In this document: piece by piece, positions 24,942 to 33,091 of the stretch | How positions within the stretch are numbered: the first letter of the stretch is position 1 | How the letters are laid out: each line of letters opens with the position of its first letter | Assembly (NCBI GenBank): GCA_963736975.1 | Contig: CAVTQY010000001.1 | Location: 496,001 to 560,000, forward strand | Direction of reading: 5' to 3' | Origin: CAVTQY01 sp963736975 | GTDB lineage: Bacteria > Pseudomonadota > Alphaproteobacteria > Acetobacterales > Acetobacteraceae | DNA length: 64,000 nt | Translations under genes and position numbers: made by a program | Notes under the pieces: generated by a model | The model's database searches: none | Seen by the model: the letters and a program-made list of their open reading frames with translations, nothing else | What the model was told of the DNA's origin: nothing

Positions 24942-26534
24942 TCAACGGATCAGCGGCAGCTCGGCGTAGGTATGGAACGGCGGCGGCGAAGGCTGCGCCC
25001 ATTCGAGCGTTGTCGCCCCCTCGCCCCAGTAGTTGTCTGCCACATGCTCCTTCGAGGTGAACACGCGGAACACCACATACAGGAACACCAAGTAGCCAAG
25101 TCCCGAAATATACGCGCCGATCGAGGACACGAAGTTCCAGCCGGCAAACACCTCCGGATAGTCCGGATAGCGGCGCGGCATGCCGGCGGCGCCCAGGAAA
25201 TGCTGCGGGAAGAACGTTAGGTTGACGCCGATGAACATCAGCCAGAAATGCACCTTACCCCAGAATTCCGGGTACGGATGGCCGGTCATCTTGCCGATCC
25301 AGAAATAGAACCCGGCGAAGATGCCGAACACCGCGCCGAGCGACAGCACGTAATGGAAATGCGCCACCACGTAGTAGGTGTTGTGCAGGATTTGATCCAG
25401 CCCGGCATTCGCCAGCACCACCCCGGTCACGCCGCCCACGGTGAACACGAAGATGAAGCCGATCGCCCACAGCATCGGCGTGGTGAACTCGATTGCCCCG
25501 CCCCACATCGTCGCGATCCAGGAAAACACCTTCACGCCCGTGGGCACCGCGATGACCATCGTCGCCGCCATGAAATACGCACGGGTATCGACGCTGATGC
25601 CGGAGATAAACATGTGGTGCGCCCACACGACGAAGCCGATCACGCCGATCGCCACCATCGCATAGACCATGCCCAGGTAGCCGAAGATCGGCTTGCGGCT
25701 GAAGGTGGAGATCACGTGGCTGACGATGCCGAAAGCCGGCAGGATCATGATGTAAACTTCGGGGTGTCCGAAGAACCAGAACAGGTGCTGGAACAGCACC
25801 GGGTCGCCGCCGCCGGCCGGATCGAAGAACGCGGTGCCGAAATTGCGGTCGCAGATCACCATCGTGATCGCGCCCGCCAGCACCGGGATTGCCAGCAGCA
25901 GCAGGAAGGCCGTTACCAACATCGCCCAGATGAACAGCGGCATTTTGTGCAACGTCATCCCCGGGGCGCGCATGTTGAAGATCGTAGTGATGAAATTGAT
26001 GGCGCCCAGCAGCGAACTGATGCCCGCCAGGTGCAGCGAAAACAGGGTGAAGTCCATGCCTGGCCCGGGCTCATAGGTGGACAGCGACAGCGGCGGATAC
26101 AGCGTCCAGCCGGTGCCCGACTCATGCAGAAAGAGCCCGGTCAGGATCATGCAATAAGCCGGCGGCAGCAGCCAGAAGCTGATGTTGTTGAGCCGCGGGA
26201 AAGCCATATCGGGCGCGCCGATCATCAGCGGGATGAACCAGTTGCCGAAGCCGCCGATCAGCGCTGGCATAACCGCAAAGAAGATCATCAGCAGCCCGTG
26301 CGCCGTGACGATCGTGTTCCACTCCTGCCCGGTTGCGACCAGCGTGTTGTGCGGCACCATGAGCTGGGCCCGCATGATCTCCGAAAGGATCGTCGCGGTG
26401 GTCGCGCCAATCCCGGCGAAGATCAGATAAAGCGTGCCGATGTCCTTGTGGTTGGTGCTGCACAGCCAGCGCGTGAAGAAGCCCGGATAGTGGCCGTGCT
26501 CCTCGTGGGCGTGGTCGTGGGTCGTTGACGACAT
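24942..26534 (-). CDS. ctaD: Cytochrome c oxidase subunit I
   Basis: This is the heme a/heme a3-CuB catalytic subunit of the aa3-type terminal oxidase, 530 residues with twelve membrane helices. The start MSSTTHDHAHEEHGHYPG precedes the typical FFTRWLCSTNHKDIGTLYLI. The binuclear-centre segments are visible: WFFGHPEVYIMILPAFGI with the His-Tyr crosslink motif HPEVY, WAHHMFISG for CuB, and HFHYVLSLGAVFGIFAGFYF with the heme ligands. The ATG at 26534 is set before the family N-terminus. It lies 19 bases after ctaC. It should work in the inner membrane, reducing oxygen with electrons from subunit II. Confidence 0.97.
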   Translation of the reverse strand: MSSTTHDHAHEEHGHYPGFFTRWLCSTNHKDIGTLYLIFAGIGATTATILSEIMRAQLMVPHNTLVATGQEWNTIVTAHGLLMIFFAVMPALIGGFGNWFIPLMIGAPDMAFPRLNNISFWLLPPAYCMILTGLFLHESGTGWTLYPPLSLSTYEPGPGMDFTLFSLHLAGISSLLGAINFITTIFNMRAPGMTLHKMPLFIWAMLVTAFLLLLAIPVLAGAITMVICDRNFGTAFFDPAGGGDPVLFQHLFWFFGHPEVYIMILPAFGIVSHVISTFSRKPIFGYLGMVYAMVAIGVIGFVVWAHHMFISGISVDTRAYFMAATMVIAVPTGVKVFSWIATMWGGAIEFTTPMLWAIGFIFVFTVGGVTGVVLANAGLDQILHNTYYVVAHFHYVLSLGAVFGIFAGFYFWIGKMTGHPYPEFWGKVHFWLMFIGVNLTFFPQHFLGAAGMPRRYPDYPEVFAGWNFVSSIGAYISGLGYLVFLYVVFRVFTSKEHVADNYWGEGATTLEWAQPSPPPFHTYAELPLIR

Positions 26535-26553
26535 CCTGGTCTCCTTGCGGCGC

Positions 26554-27474
26554 TCAGTGCTGCGCTTCGGTGGCCGCGGCAACGAGCTGGTTGCCGGCGG
26601 CAGCGGTCTCGGTGTTCGGTTGGGTAACCGGCGCCGCATCGGCAGCGAACGTCTTTTGCGCCTGTGTTACCCAGGCCTGGAACTGCGCCTCCGGCAATGC
26701 CACGACGTCGATCGGCATGCGGCTGTGATTGGTGCCGCAGATCTGGTTGCATTCGCCATAATAGCGGCCGGCCTGATCGATCCGCACCCACGTCTCGATA
26801 TCCCGGCCCGGAATTGCATAGCGCTGCACCCCGAGTGCCGGGATAAAGAAGCTGTGGATCACGTCGCCGCTGGTAACCAGGATGCGGATGTTCTTGCCCA
26901 CCGGAAGCACCAGCGGGTTATTGGCCGCCAGCAACCGCACCTGCCCCGGCTGCAACTGGTTGTCGGGCACGATGTAGCTGGAAAAATCCAGGTTCTTCTC
27001 CCCCGGATACGTGTACTCCCAGTACCACTGATGCCCGGTCACCTTGATCGTCATGTCGGGGTGGTACGTCCGATCCTCGTAATATACCAGGCGAAACGAG
27101 GGGATCGCGATGATCACCAGGATCAGCACCGGGATCACCGTCCAGGCGACTTCCACGATGGTGTTGTGCGTGGTCTGAGTCGGTACCGGGTGGCGCTTGG
27201 CGTTGAACCGCCAGATCACCCAGCCAAGCAACCCGGCAACGAACGCACTGATCAAACAGATGATCACCAGCACTAGGTGATTGAGGTCGATCATGTCGAG
27301 CTTCACCGGGCTGTATCCCGCCTGTAGCGTCACTTGCCACGGCTTCGGGATACCGAGCACCGGCTCCTGCGGCACGGCCGGTCCGGTCTGCGCCATGGCG
27401 CGGAAGGGCACTCCCGCGCCCGTCAGCAACAGAAAAGCGATAACTCGCCGAAGGAGCGTTATCGACCGGTGCAT
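26554..27474 (-). CDS. ctaC: Cytochrome c oxidase subunit II
   Basis: This is the CuA-carrying subunit that accepts electrons from cytochrome c. The 306-residue precursor has a signal peptide (about 1-28, ending RAMAQT) and two membrane helices (near LNHLVLVIICLISAFVAGL and AWTVIPVLILVIIAIPSF). The periplasmic cupredoxin domain follows, with GHQWYWEYTYP. The CuA loop reads YGECNQICGTNHSRMPI: both Cys, the His and the Met ligands are present, and the residue between the two Cys is Gln, where many homologues have Glu. The ATG at 27474 begins the signal peptide. It is the first gene of the leftward oxidase operon. Confidence 0.96.
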   Translation of the reverse strand: MHRSITLLRRVIAFLLLTGAGVPFRAMAQTGPAVPQEPVLGIPKPWQVTLQAGYSPVKLDMIDLNHLVLVIICLISAFVAGLLGWVIWRFNAKRHPVPTQTTHNTIVEVAWTVIPVLILVIIAIPSFRLVYYEDRTYHPDMTIKVTGHQWYWEYTYPGEKNLDFSSYIVPDNQLQPGQVRLLAANNPLVLPVGKNIRILVTSGDVIHSFFIPALGVQRYAIPGRDIETWVRIDQAGRYYGECNQICGTNHSRMPIDVVALPEAQFQAWVTQAQKTFAADAAPVTQPNTETAAAGNQLVAAATEAQH

Positions 27475-27589
27475 TCCCGCTGCTGTCCCCCGAGGCGTTC
27501 GCCGCGCCGTCTGTGCGTGCCACACACACTGCGCCTAGCGGAGAGGCTGCGCCAGATCAAGTCATCGCGCGCGCCGGATCAGCACTGCG

Positions 27590-28240
27590 TCAGTTGGGAA
27601 GCCGCACCAGGGTGAACAGTCCGAAGGGCGGCAGGGCCGTCATCTCGACACGCGCAAGATCCTCGGGCGGAAACAGCGCCTGATAGGCAAAATCCGGATG
27701 CCAGCCCAGGCTGCGCGAGGCCGGCGCCAGCGCCCATTCCATCCACCAGCGTGGCCCGCTCGTCGCGGCGAAATGCCCGACGACCAGAATATGCCCACCG
27801 GGCCTCACGACCCGCTGCATCTCCGCCAGCATCCGTCGGGGATGCGGCACGACCGAGGCGACGAACATGGCAACCGCGATATCGAAGGCGCCGTCGGGAA
27901 ACTCGGTCGCCTCTGCATCCATGTCCGCTAATTGCTCGACATTGGAGAGCCCGAGCTTGGCGACGCGTGCACGGGCCCGCGCGAGCATCTCGGCTGACAT
28001 GTCAATCCCGGTGATCCGTTTGTCCCGCCGGTAATGCGGCAGCGCGAGCCCGGTCCCTACTCCCACCTCCAACACCCGCGTGCCCGGCAAGCGGTTGACC
28101 GCCGCAACTCCCCGGCGCCGCGCGGGGCCTGAGACACCGCCGAAAACCTCGTCATATACCCCGGCCCAGCGGCGATAGGCCGCGCGCACCGCATCCGCGT
28201 CGAGCGGGGCCCTGGGCTGCCGCGATATCGTGTGACTCAT
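27590..28240 (-). CDS. pmtA: Phosphatidylethanolamine N-methyltransferase (PmtA type)
   Basis: This 216-residue SAM-dependent methyltransferase has the motifs of the soluble/peripheral Rhodobacter-type PmtA that converts phosphatidylethanolamine to phosphatidylcholine. It begins with the AYRRWAGVYDEVFGG segment. SAM motif I follows as RVLEVGVGTGLALPHY, then GIDMSAEMLARAR, VVRPGGHILVVGHF and the characteristic RWWMEWALAPASRSLGWHPD region. It lies upstream of the oxidase operon in the same orientation, with a 115-base gap. The family call is good; the exact lipid substrate is inferred from similarity to PmtA proteins. Confidence 0.82.
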   Translation of the reverse strand: MSHTISRQPRAPLDADAVRAAYRRWAGVYDEVFGGVSGPARRRGVAAVNRLPGTRVLEVGVGTGLALPHYRRDKRITGIDMSAEMLARARARVAKLGLSNVEQLADMDAEATEFPDGAFDIAVAMFVASVVPHPRRMLAEMQRVVRPGGHILVVGHFAATSGPRWWMEWALAPASRSLGWHPDFAYQALFPPEDLARVEMTALPPFGLFTLVRLPN

Positions 28241-28311
28241 GAGGCCAGCTTCCTTCCGCTATCCTGCCTAAGGCCGGTATTGCGGAAGCGCAACCCAGGT
28301 TGCATTCCAGC

Positions 28312-29226
28312 TCAGGCAACAGCCGGTGCCGCGCGCGGTCGATGCTCGGCTGACAAGACCAACAGCCCGCCGGCGATAATCACGGCCGCCCCCAGCAATG
28401 TCGGCGCATCTGGCCATTCACCGAACAGCGTCAGGCCGTAAATTACCGCGAATATTATCCCCGCATATCCCATCGGCGCGATCAGGCTCGCCGGTGCTCG
28501 ACCATAGGCCAGCACCAGCAGATAATGGCCAAACCCACCCAGCCCGCCGAGCAGGGCCATCAGCAGCCATCCCTGCCAGCCTGGCCACACCCAGACGAAG
28601 GGCATCACGAACGAAGTGGCGAGTGTCGCCCAAAGCCCGGTGTGCAGGATGGTCGTCTGCGCCGAATCCACCCCGGCCAGCCGGCGTGTGAGAATCTGAT
28701 ACACGGCATAAACACAGGCTGAGGCTAAGGCGAATATCCCGGCCGGATGGACGCCGCCGAGCCCGGGCCGCAACACCACCAACACCCCGCCGAGCCCAGC
28801 CAGCACCCCTGCCCAGCGTCGCCAGCCCACGCGCTCGTGCAGCCAGATCCCCGCCAACGCGACGGTGATGATCGGGCCGACGAAATTGATCGCGGTGCAT
28901 TGCGCCAGCGGCAGATGCTCGAGCGCCAACGCATACAGCAGATTGCAAGCGGCCAAAGCCAGACTCCGCACGATCTGCACCCGTGGTGCGCGCGGCCGCC
29001 AGGAGACGCGCCCGTTCCAAGCCTGCAGGGCGATCGCCATGATCAGCAGGTGGAAGCCGAAGCGCGCCCACATCACCTCAGCCGCCGGCAGGCCCACCAC
29101 GAGAACCTTTGTGGTCACATCCATGCTGGCGAACACCGCGGCCGCCGCAAGATAAAGGGCAACGCCAACCAGCCGCTGGCGACCGGCGCCCGCCGCGGCA
29201 AGCGGGCCGTTCATAGCTTCGGCCAA
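28312..29226 (-). CDS. DMT-superfamily EamA transporter
   Basis: This is a ten-helix inner-membrane protein, 304 residues, made of two EamA repeats. The first covers roughly residues 18-148, with AEVMWARFGFHLLIMAIAL and EHLPLAQCTAINFVGPIITV. The second covers about 160-295, with ALLGGLGGFGHYLLVLAYGR and APMGYAGIIFAVIYGLTLFG. Proteins of this group export amino acids, metabolites or drugs; the substrate cannot be told from the sequence. It lies 71 bases upstream of pmtA on the same strand and 41 bases downstream of the cold-shock gene. Confidence 0.88.
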   Translation of the reverse strand: MAEAMNGPLAAAGAGRQRLVGVALYLAAAAVFASMDVTTKVLVVGLPAAEVMWARFGFHLLIMAIALQAWNGRVSWRPRAPRVQIVRSLALAACNLLYALALEHLPLAQCTAINFVGPIITVALAGIWLHERVGWRRWAGVLAGLGGVLVVLRPGLGGVHPAGIFALASACVYAVYQILTRRLAGVDSAQTTILHTGLWATLATSFVMPFVWVWPGWQGWLLMALLGGLGGFGHYLLVLAYGRAPASLIAPMGYAGIIFAVIYGLTLFGEWPDAPTLLGAAVIIAGGLLVLSAEHRPRAAPAVA

Positions 29227-29267
29227 ACCAAGCGTGTCATCTCAGCGGCCCCGTCCGGCCGCCTTGT

Positions 29268-29477
29268 TCAGTCGGTCTGTGAGAGGTTCACTGCCGCAGT
29301 GCGGCCGTTCTGCTGCTGCTCGACCTCGAAGCCGACCTTCTGACCCTCGTTGAGGGTGCGAAGCCCGGCTTTCTGCACGGCACTGATATGCACGAAGACG
29401 TCTTTCCCCCCGGTCTCGGGCGCAATGAAGCCATACCCTTTGGTCGGGTTGAACCATTTAACGGTGCCCTTGGGCAT
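29268..29477 (-). CDS. cspA: Cold-shock-domain RNA chaperone
   Basis: This 69-residue single cold-shock domain has both RNA-binding motifs: RNP1 as KGYGFIAPE and RNP2 as DVFVHISAV. The N-terminal PKGTVKWFNPTKGYGFI is canonical and no other domain is present. It binds single-stranded nucleic acid in the cytosol. The stretch upstream (29478-29711) holds no other gene and would include its promoter and 5' leader; I could not identify a convincing -35/-10 pair there. Confidence 0.95.
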   Translation of the reverse strand: MPKGTVKWFNPTKGYGFIAPETGGKDVFVHISAVQKAGLRTLNEGQKVGFEVEQQQNGRTAAVNLSQTD

Positions 29478-29711
29478 CGACGCGCTGCCTTTCTTCCAGT
29501 GGACGGCCTCGCTTGCGTTCGTGAGTGCTTAAGCCGCCCAGATGTCCCCTCGGCCGGCCGCTTGTCCTTCTACAGGGAGGCTTGCCCACCGACCTGGAAC
29601 GATACGCGTCAACCCCGCCCACCGCAATGCTGGAGCGCGCGAAAAGGTGAACCGCTTGTCAAGCCAGGATCAGTGAGGCTGGTGCGCGGCCATCAGCAAC
29701 AGGAGTTCGGC

Positions 29712-30623
29712 ATGAACGGCCAAGCGATCGAGGCACTGCTCCCGAGCGGCGTCCTGAATGGCGAGAGCCCAGTTTGGAGCCCTACCTTGGGCCGGCTCTG
29801 GTGGATCGATGTCCGCGGCGGAGCCCTGCATCAGTTCGACCCCGCCACCCGCCAGGACCAGGCCTGGGAAATGCCGAGCTGGATCGGCGCCTGTTATCTC
29901 ACCGAAACCGGTGTCGCCTTGACCCTGCGCGGCGGACTCTTTCTGTTCGACCAGGCCTCGGGATCGCTGCGGTTCTGCGCCGGGCCGCCCTACGACGCCC
30001 GCCGCTTCACGTTCAATGACGGCCGGTGCGACCGCACAGGTCGCCTGTTCGCCGGTCCTATGACCGCGCCGCTGCCGCCCGCCGACCCGAACGCTCCCGA
30101 GCGCATGCCGCTGTGGCGTTACGACGGCGGCGAGACATGGACGCCGCTCACCGATCCGGTACGCACCTCCAACGGCCTCGCCTGGAGCCCGGACGGCCGG
30201 ACCATGTATCACGCCGACACGAGGCAGAAGACGGTATGGGCCTACGACTACGACCCTGCCGGCGGCGGCATTGCCAACAAGCGGGTCTTCGCGACCGTCG
30301 ATATACCGGGCGCCTCCGGGCCGGACGGCGCCAGCGTGGACCGCGACGGCTTCTATTGGGTCGCGGTCTTCGGCGCCGGCTGCCTGTTGCGCTTCGACCC
30401 GAGCGGCAAGCTGGAACGCCGTGTCGATATGCCTTGTCGCTACCCCACCATGCCGGCCTTCGGCGGTCCTGGCATGGACACGCTCTATATCACGTCAGCC
30501 AATCACCCATTGAGCGAAGCCGAGAAGCAGGCGCAGCCCAAGGAAGGCAACCTGTTCCGCATGCCCGCCCCCGTCCCCGGGTTGCCCGAGGCCGTGTTCC
30601 GAGCCGCCCCCCAACCGGGTTGA
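29712..30623 (+). CDS. SMP-30/gluconolactonase family lactonase
   Basis: This 303-residue six-bladed beta-propeller hydrolase has the divalent-metal ligands of the family in order. The Glu is in LNGESPVWSP near residue 18, the Asn in FTFNDGRCDRTGRLFAG, another in TSNGLAWSPDG, and the Asp in GPDGASVDRDG. It probably opens a sugar lactone such as gluconolactone or arabinonolactone. The ATG at 29712 follows an AGGAG site. The protein ends GLPEAVFRAAPQPG, a normal position. It is followed 15 bases later by the BrnA-like gene, which may be read from the same transcript. Confidence 0.9.
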   Translation: MNGQAIEALLPSGVLNGESPVWSPTLGRLWWIDVRGGALHQFDPATRQDQAWEMPSWIGACYLTETGVALTLRGGLFLFDQASGSLRFCAGPPYDARRFTFNDGRCDRTGRLFAGPMTAPLPPADPNAPERMPLWRYDGGETWTPLTDPVRTSNGLAWSPDGRTMYHADTRQKTVWAYDYDPAGGGIANKRVFATVDIPGASGPDGASVDRDGFYWVAVFGAGCLLRFDPSGKLERRVDMPCRYPTMPAFGGPGMDTLYITSANHPLSEAEKQAQPKEGNLFRMPAPVPGLPEAVFRAAPQPG

Positions 30624-30638
30624 CGCCGATTCAGCGAA

Positions 30639-30953
30639 TTGCAAGCGCCGCTGATTGAACCGCGAACCGATTGGACCCGGATCGATCGGATGACCGACGC
30701 CGAGATCGCGGCATCCGTCGCCGCCGATCCGGACGCTGCCCCGATCGCCGACGCGGAATGGTTCCGGACGGCCAGACTGGTAATGCCTGAACCCAAACAC
30801 GCCGTGTCGCTGCGGATCGATCCCGACGTCCTCTCCTGGTACCGCCAGCAAGGGCCGGGCTATCAGTCGCGGATGAGCGCCGTGCTGCGGGAATACGCCA
30901 AAGCCCACGGCGCAGTCCTGGCCGATCGCTCCGTCCGGGTCCGCCGCCCGTAA
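30639..30953 (+). CDS. BrnA-like (DUF4415) antitoxin, without a BrnT partner
   Basis: This 104-residue protein resembles the BrnA antitoxin family. The N-terminal segment TDWTRIDRMTDAEIAASVAA ends at DPDAAP, and the ribbon-helix-helix part reads AVSLRIDPDVLSWYRQQGPG then YQSRMSAVLREY. The start is uncertain: a TTG at 30639 includes the conserved TDW, whereas the ATG at 30690 would remove it. BrnA normally follows the brnT toxin gene; here the upstream gene is the SMP-30 lactonase and no BrnT-like frame is present. The protein could be a solitary regulator or the residue of a lost module. Confidence 0.7.
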   Translation: MQAPLIEPRTDWTRIDRMTDAEIAASVAADPDAAPIADAEWFRTARLVMPEPKHAVSLRIDPDVLSWYRQQGPGYQSRMSAVLREYAKAHGAVLADRSVRVRRP

Positions 30954-30998
30954 AGCATCGGCCTGTCCGCGGCCACACCGCCGCCCCATGTCAGCTCA

Positions 30999-31048
30999 GA
31001 GCGTGATCGTTTGAGGCGGACACGGCGGAAAGCGTGAATCACGCTCTC
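30999..31048. repeat. Interspersed palindrome, AGAGCGTGAT ... ATCACGCTCT
   Basis: A perfect 10-bp inverted repeat with a 30-base spacer lies in the 119-base gap between the BrnA-like and DUF255 genes. The pattern, with a 'gaggcggacacggcggaaa' type middle, is like small repeats frequent in alphaproteobacterial intergenic regions. No gene function is assigned. Confidence 0.6.
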
Positions 31049-31072
31049 GAACGTCCGCAAGGAGCCCGCAAA

Positions 31073-33091
31073 ATGGCCGAGGCCGCCAATCTGCTGACAC
31101 GGGAAACCTCGCCCTATCTCCTGCAGCACGCCGGGAACCCGGTGCATTGGCGGCCATGGGGCACTGCCGCACTGCAGGAAGCACAAGCTACCAACAAGCC
31201 GATCCTGCTCTCCATCGGCTACGCCGCATGCCACTGGTGTCACGTGATGGCGCACGAATCCTTCGAAGACCCGGAGACGGCAGCGGAGATGAACACGCTG
31301 TTCGTCAACATCAAAGTGGACCGGGAGGAGCGGCCGGACATCGACCACCTCTATATGTCCGCGCTGCACGCGATCGGCGAGCAGGGTGGCTGGCCGCTGA
31401 CGATGTTCCTGGCCCCTGACGGCACGCCGTTCTGGGGCGGCACGTATTTCCCGCCCGAGCCGCGCTGGGGACGGCCATCCTTCCGCCAGGTTCTGCGCGG
31501 CGTCGCCGCGGCCTGGCGCGAGCAGCATGCGACGGTGGAGCAGAACACCGCCGCGCTGCAGCAAGCCGTCCAGCAAATGTCGGCGCCGCAGCCGGGCGAC
31601 CTTCCCTCGCCCACCCATCTCGACGCCGTCTCGCACGCGTTGCTGCGCCTCAACGACCCAGACCAGGGGGGTCTGCGCGGCGCCCCGAAATTCCCCAACC
31701 CCCCGATCTTCCGATTTCTTTGGCAGGACGCCTTCCGCACCGGCCGGCCCGAAGGACGCGCCGCCCTCCATCTGATGCTCACCCGCATGTCGGAGGGCGG
31801 CATCTACGACCATCTCGGCGGCGGATACGCCCGCTATTCCACGGACGCCGAGTGGCTGGTGCCGCACTTCGAGAAGATGCTTTACGATAATGCCCAGCTC
31901 CTCGACCTGCTGGCCCTCGCGCACGCCGACAGCCCCGATCCGCTGTACGCCGAGCGCGCCGCCGAGACAGTCGGTTGGATGATCCGCGACATGACCGCCG
32001 GCGACGCGTTCGCCGCCTCGGAAGACGCTGACAGCGAAGGGGTCGAAGGCAAGTTCTACGTCTGGACCGAGGCCGAGATTGACGCCCTGTTGGGTGCTGA
32101 CGCTCCCGCGTTCAAGACGGCTTACGACGTCACGCCAGATGGCAACTGGGAAGAACGGACGATCCTGCGCCGGGTGAGGCGCCGCGGCGATAAGGCCGCC
32201 GAAGCCGCTCTGGCCCGCGCCCGGCGCATCCTGTTCGAGGCGCGCGCAGAACGCGTCCGGCCCGGCCGCGACGACAAAGTCCTGGCGGACTGGAACGGAT
32301 TGGCAATCGCCGGATTGGCACGCGCCGCGACCGTATTCGGCCGCCCGGACTGGCTCACCCGGGCGGAGCAGGCCTGCGATTTCGTCCTTCGCCAGCTCGG
32401 CTCGCAGGACGGGCGGGTGAACCACGCTTGGCGACTCGAGCGTGTCACCGCCGCCGGGTTGCTGGACGATCAGGCCGCCATGGCGCGCGCGGCACTCGCA
32501 TTGCATGAAGCAACAGGCGACCCGCCCCGTCTGGCCCAGGCGACCCGCCTCGCCGAAGCCGTGATCGCCCGTTTCAGCGATGGGTCCGGCGGGTTCTACA
32601 CCACCGCGGACGACGCCGCCGACATTCCACTCGCTCGTCCCCGCACCGCCGGCGACCAGGCGACTCCCGCCGGAAATGGGCTGATAGCGGAGCTGTTCGC
32701 ACGCCTTTGGCATCTGACCGGCGAGGCTGTCTGGCGAACCCGGGCAGAGGCCGTAATCCGCGCCTTCACCGGCAACCCGGACCAACTTGCTGGCATGCCC
32801 ACCCTGCTCGCCGCCACCGACCTGCTGGAAGAAGCCGCCGACGTGGTGATCACAGGTCCGCCGGACCACCAACTGACCCAAGCCCTGAAGGCGGTCGCAC
32901 TGGCCGCACCCGATCCCGCCGTGGTTGTCCAGCACGTGCAGGATGGAAGCGCACTGCCGGTCTCCCATCCGGCGCACGGCAAGTCAGCCGGGCCGGCCGG
33001 CGCCGCCGCCTATATCTGCCGCCGCGCTGTTTGCGGCCTCCCGATCACCGACCCCTCGCTGCTCGCCGCCGCTTTGCGGGCGCGGGAATGA
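31073..33091 (+). CDS. Thioredoxin-domain DUF255 protein (YyaL/spermatogenesis-associated 20 family)
   Basis: This 672-residue protein starts with a thioredoxin-like domain: NLLTRETSPYLLQHAGNPVH, then GYAACHWCHVMAHESFEDPE with a CxxC-like CHWC. The (alpha/alpha) barrel of the family follows, with GGWPLTMFLAPDGTPFWGGT, GGIYDHLGGGYARYSTDAEW and HFEKMLYDNAQL. The length is normal. Its cellular role is not firmly known; glycan epimerase-like folding and redox roles have been suggested for the family. The ATG at 31073 follows AAGGAG. Its stop codon is immediately adjacent to the stop of the convergent SEC-C gene, with no intergenic base. Confidence 0.88.
   Translation: MAEAANLLTRETSPYLLQHAGNPVHWRPWGTAALQEAQATNKPILLSIGYAACHWCHVMAHESFEDPETAAEMNTLFVNIKVDREERPDIDHLYMSALHAIGEQGGWPLTMFLAPDGTPFWGGTYFPPEPRWGRPSFRQVLRGVAAAWREQHATVEQNTAALQQAVQQMSAPQPGDLPSPTHLDAVSHALLRLNDPDQGGLRGAPKFPNPPIFRFLWQDAFRTGRPEGRAALHLMLTRMSEGGIYDHLGGGYARYSTDAEWLVPHFEKMLYDNAQLLDLLALAHADSPDPLYAERAAETVGWMIRDMTAGDAFAASEDADSEGVEGKFYVWTEAEIDALLGADAPAFKTAYDVTPDGNWEERTILRRVRRRGDKAAEAALARARRILFEARAERVRPGRDDKVLADWNGLAIAGLARAATVFGRPDWLTRAEQACDFVLRQLGSQDGRVNHAWRLERVTAAGLLDDQAAMARAALALHEATGDPPRLAQATRLAEAVIARFSDGSGGFYTTADDAADIPLARPRTAGDQATPAGNGLIAELFARLWHLTGEAVWRTRAEAVIRAFTGNPDQLAGMPTLLAATDLLEEAADVVITGPPDHQLTQALKAVALAAPDPAVVVQHVQDGSALPVSHPAHGKSAGPAGAAAYICRRAVCGLPITDPSLLAAALRARE

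Noticed and set aside
29478..29711. TTGACA box on the minus strand upstream of cspA (near 29675) as a promoter
   Set aside because: A TTGACA hexamer is present, but no plausible -10 box lies at the right distance, so I do not list it as a promoter.
30400..30640. A brnT toxin gene upstream of the BrnA-like gene
   Set aside because: The region is the coding end of the SMP-30 lactonase and no frame resembles BrnT.
30863..32977. 704-codon open frame on the minus strand
   Set aside because: It is antisense to the DUF255 gene, whose plus-strand product has clear family motifs.
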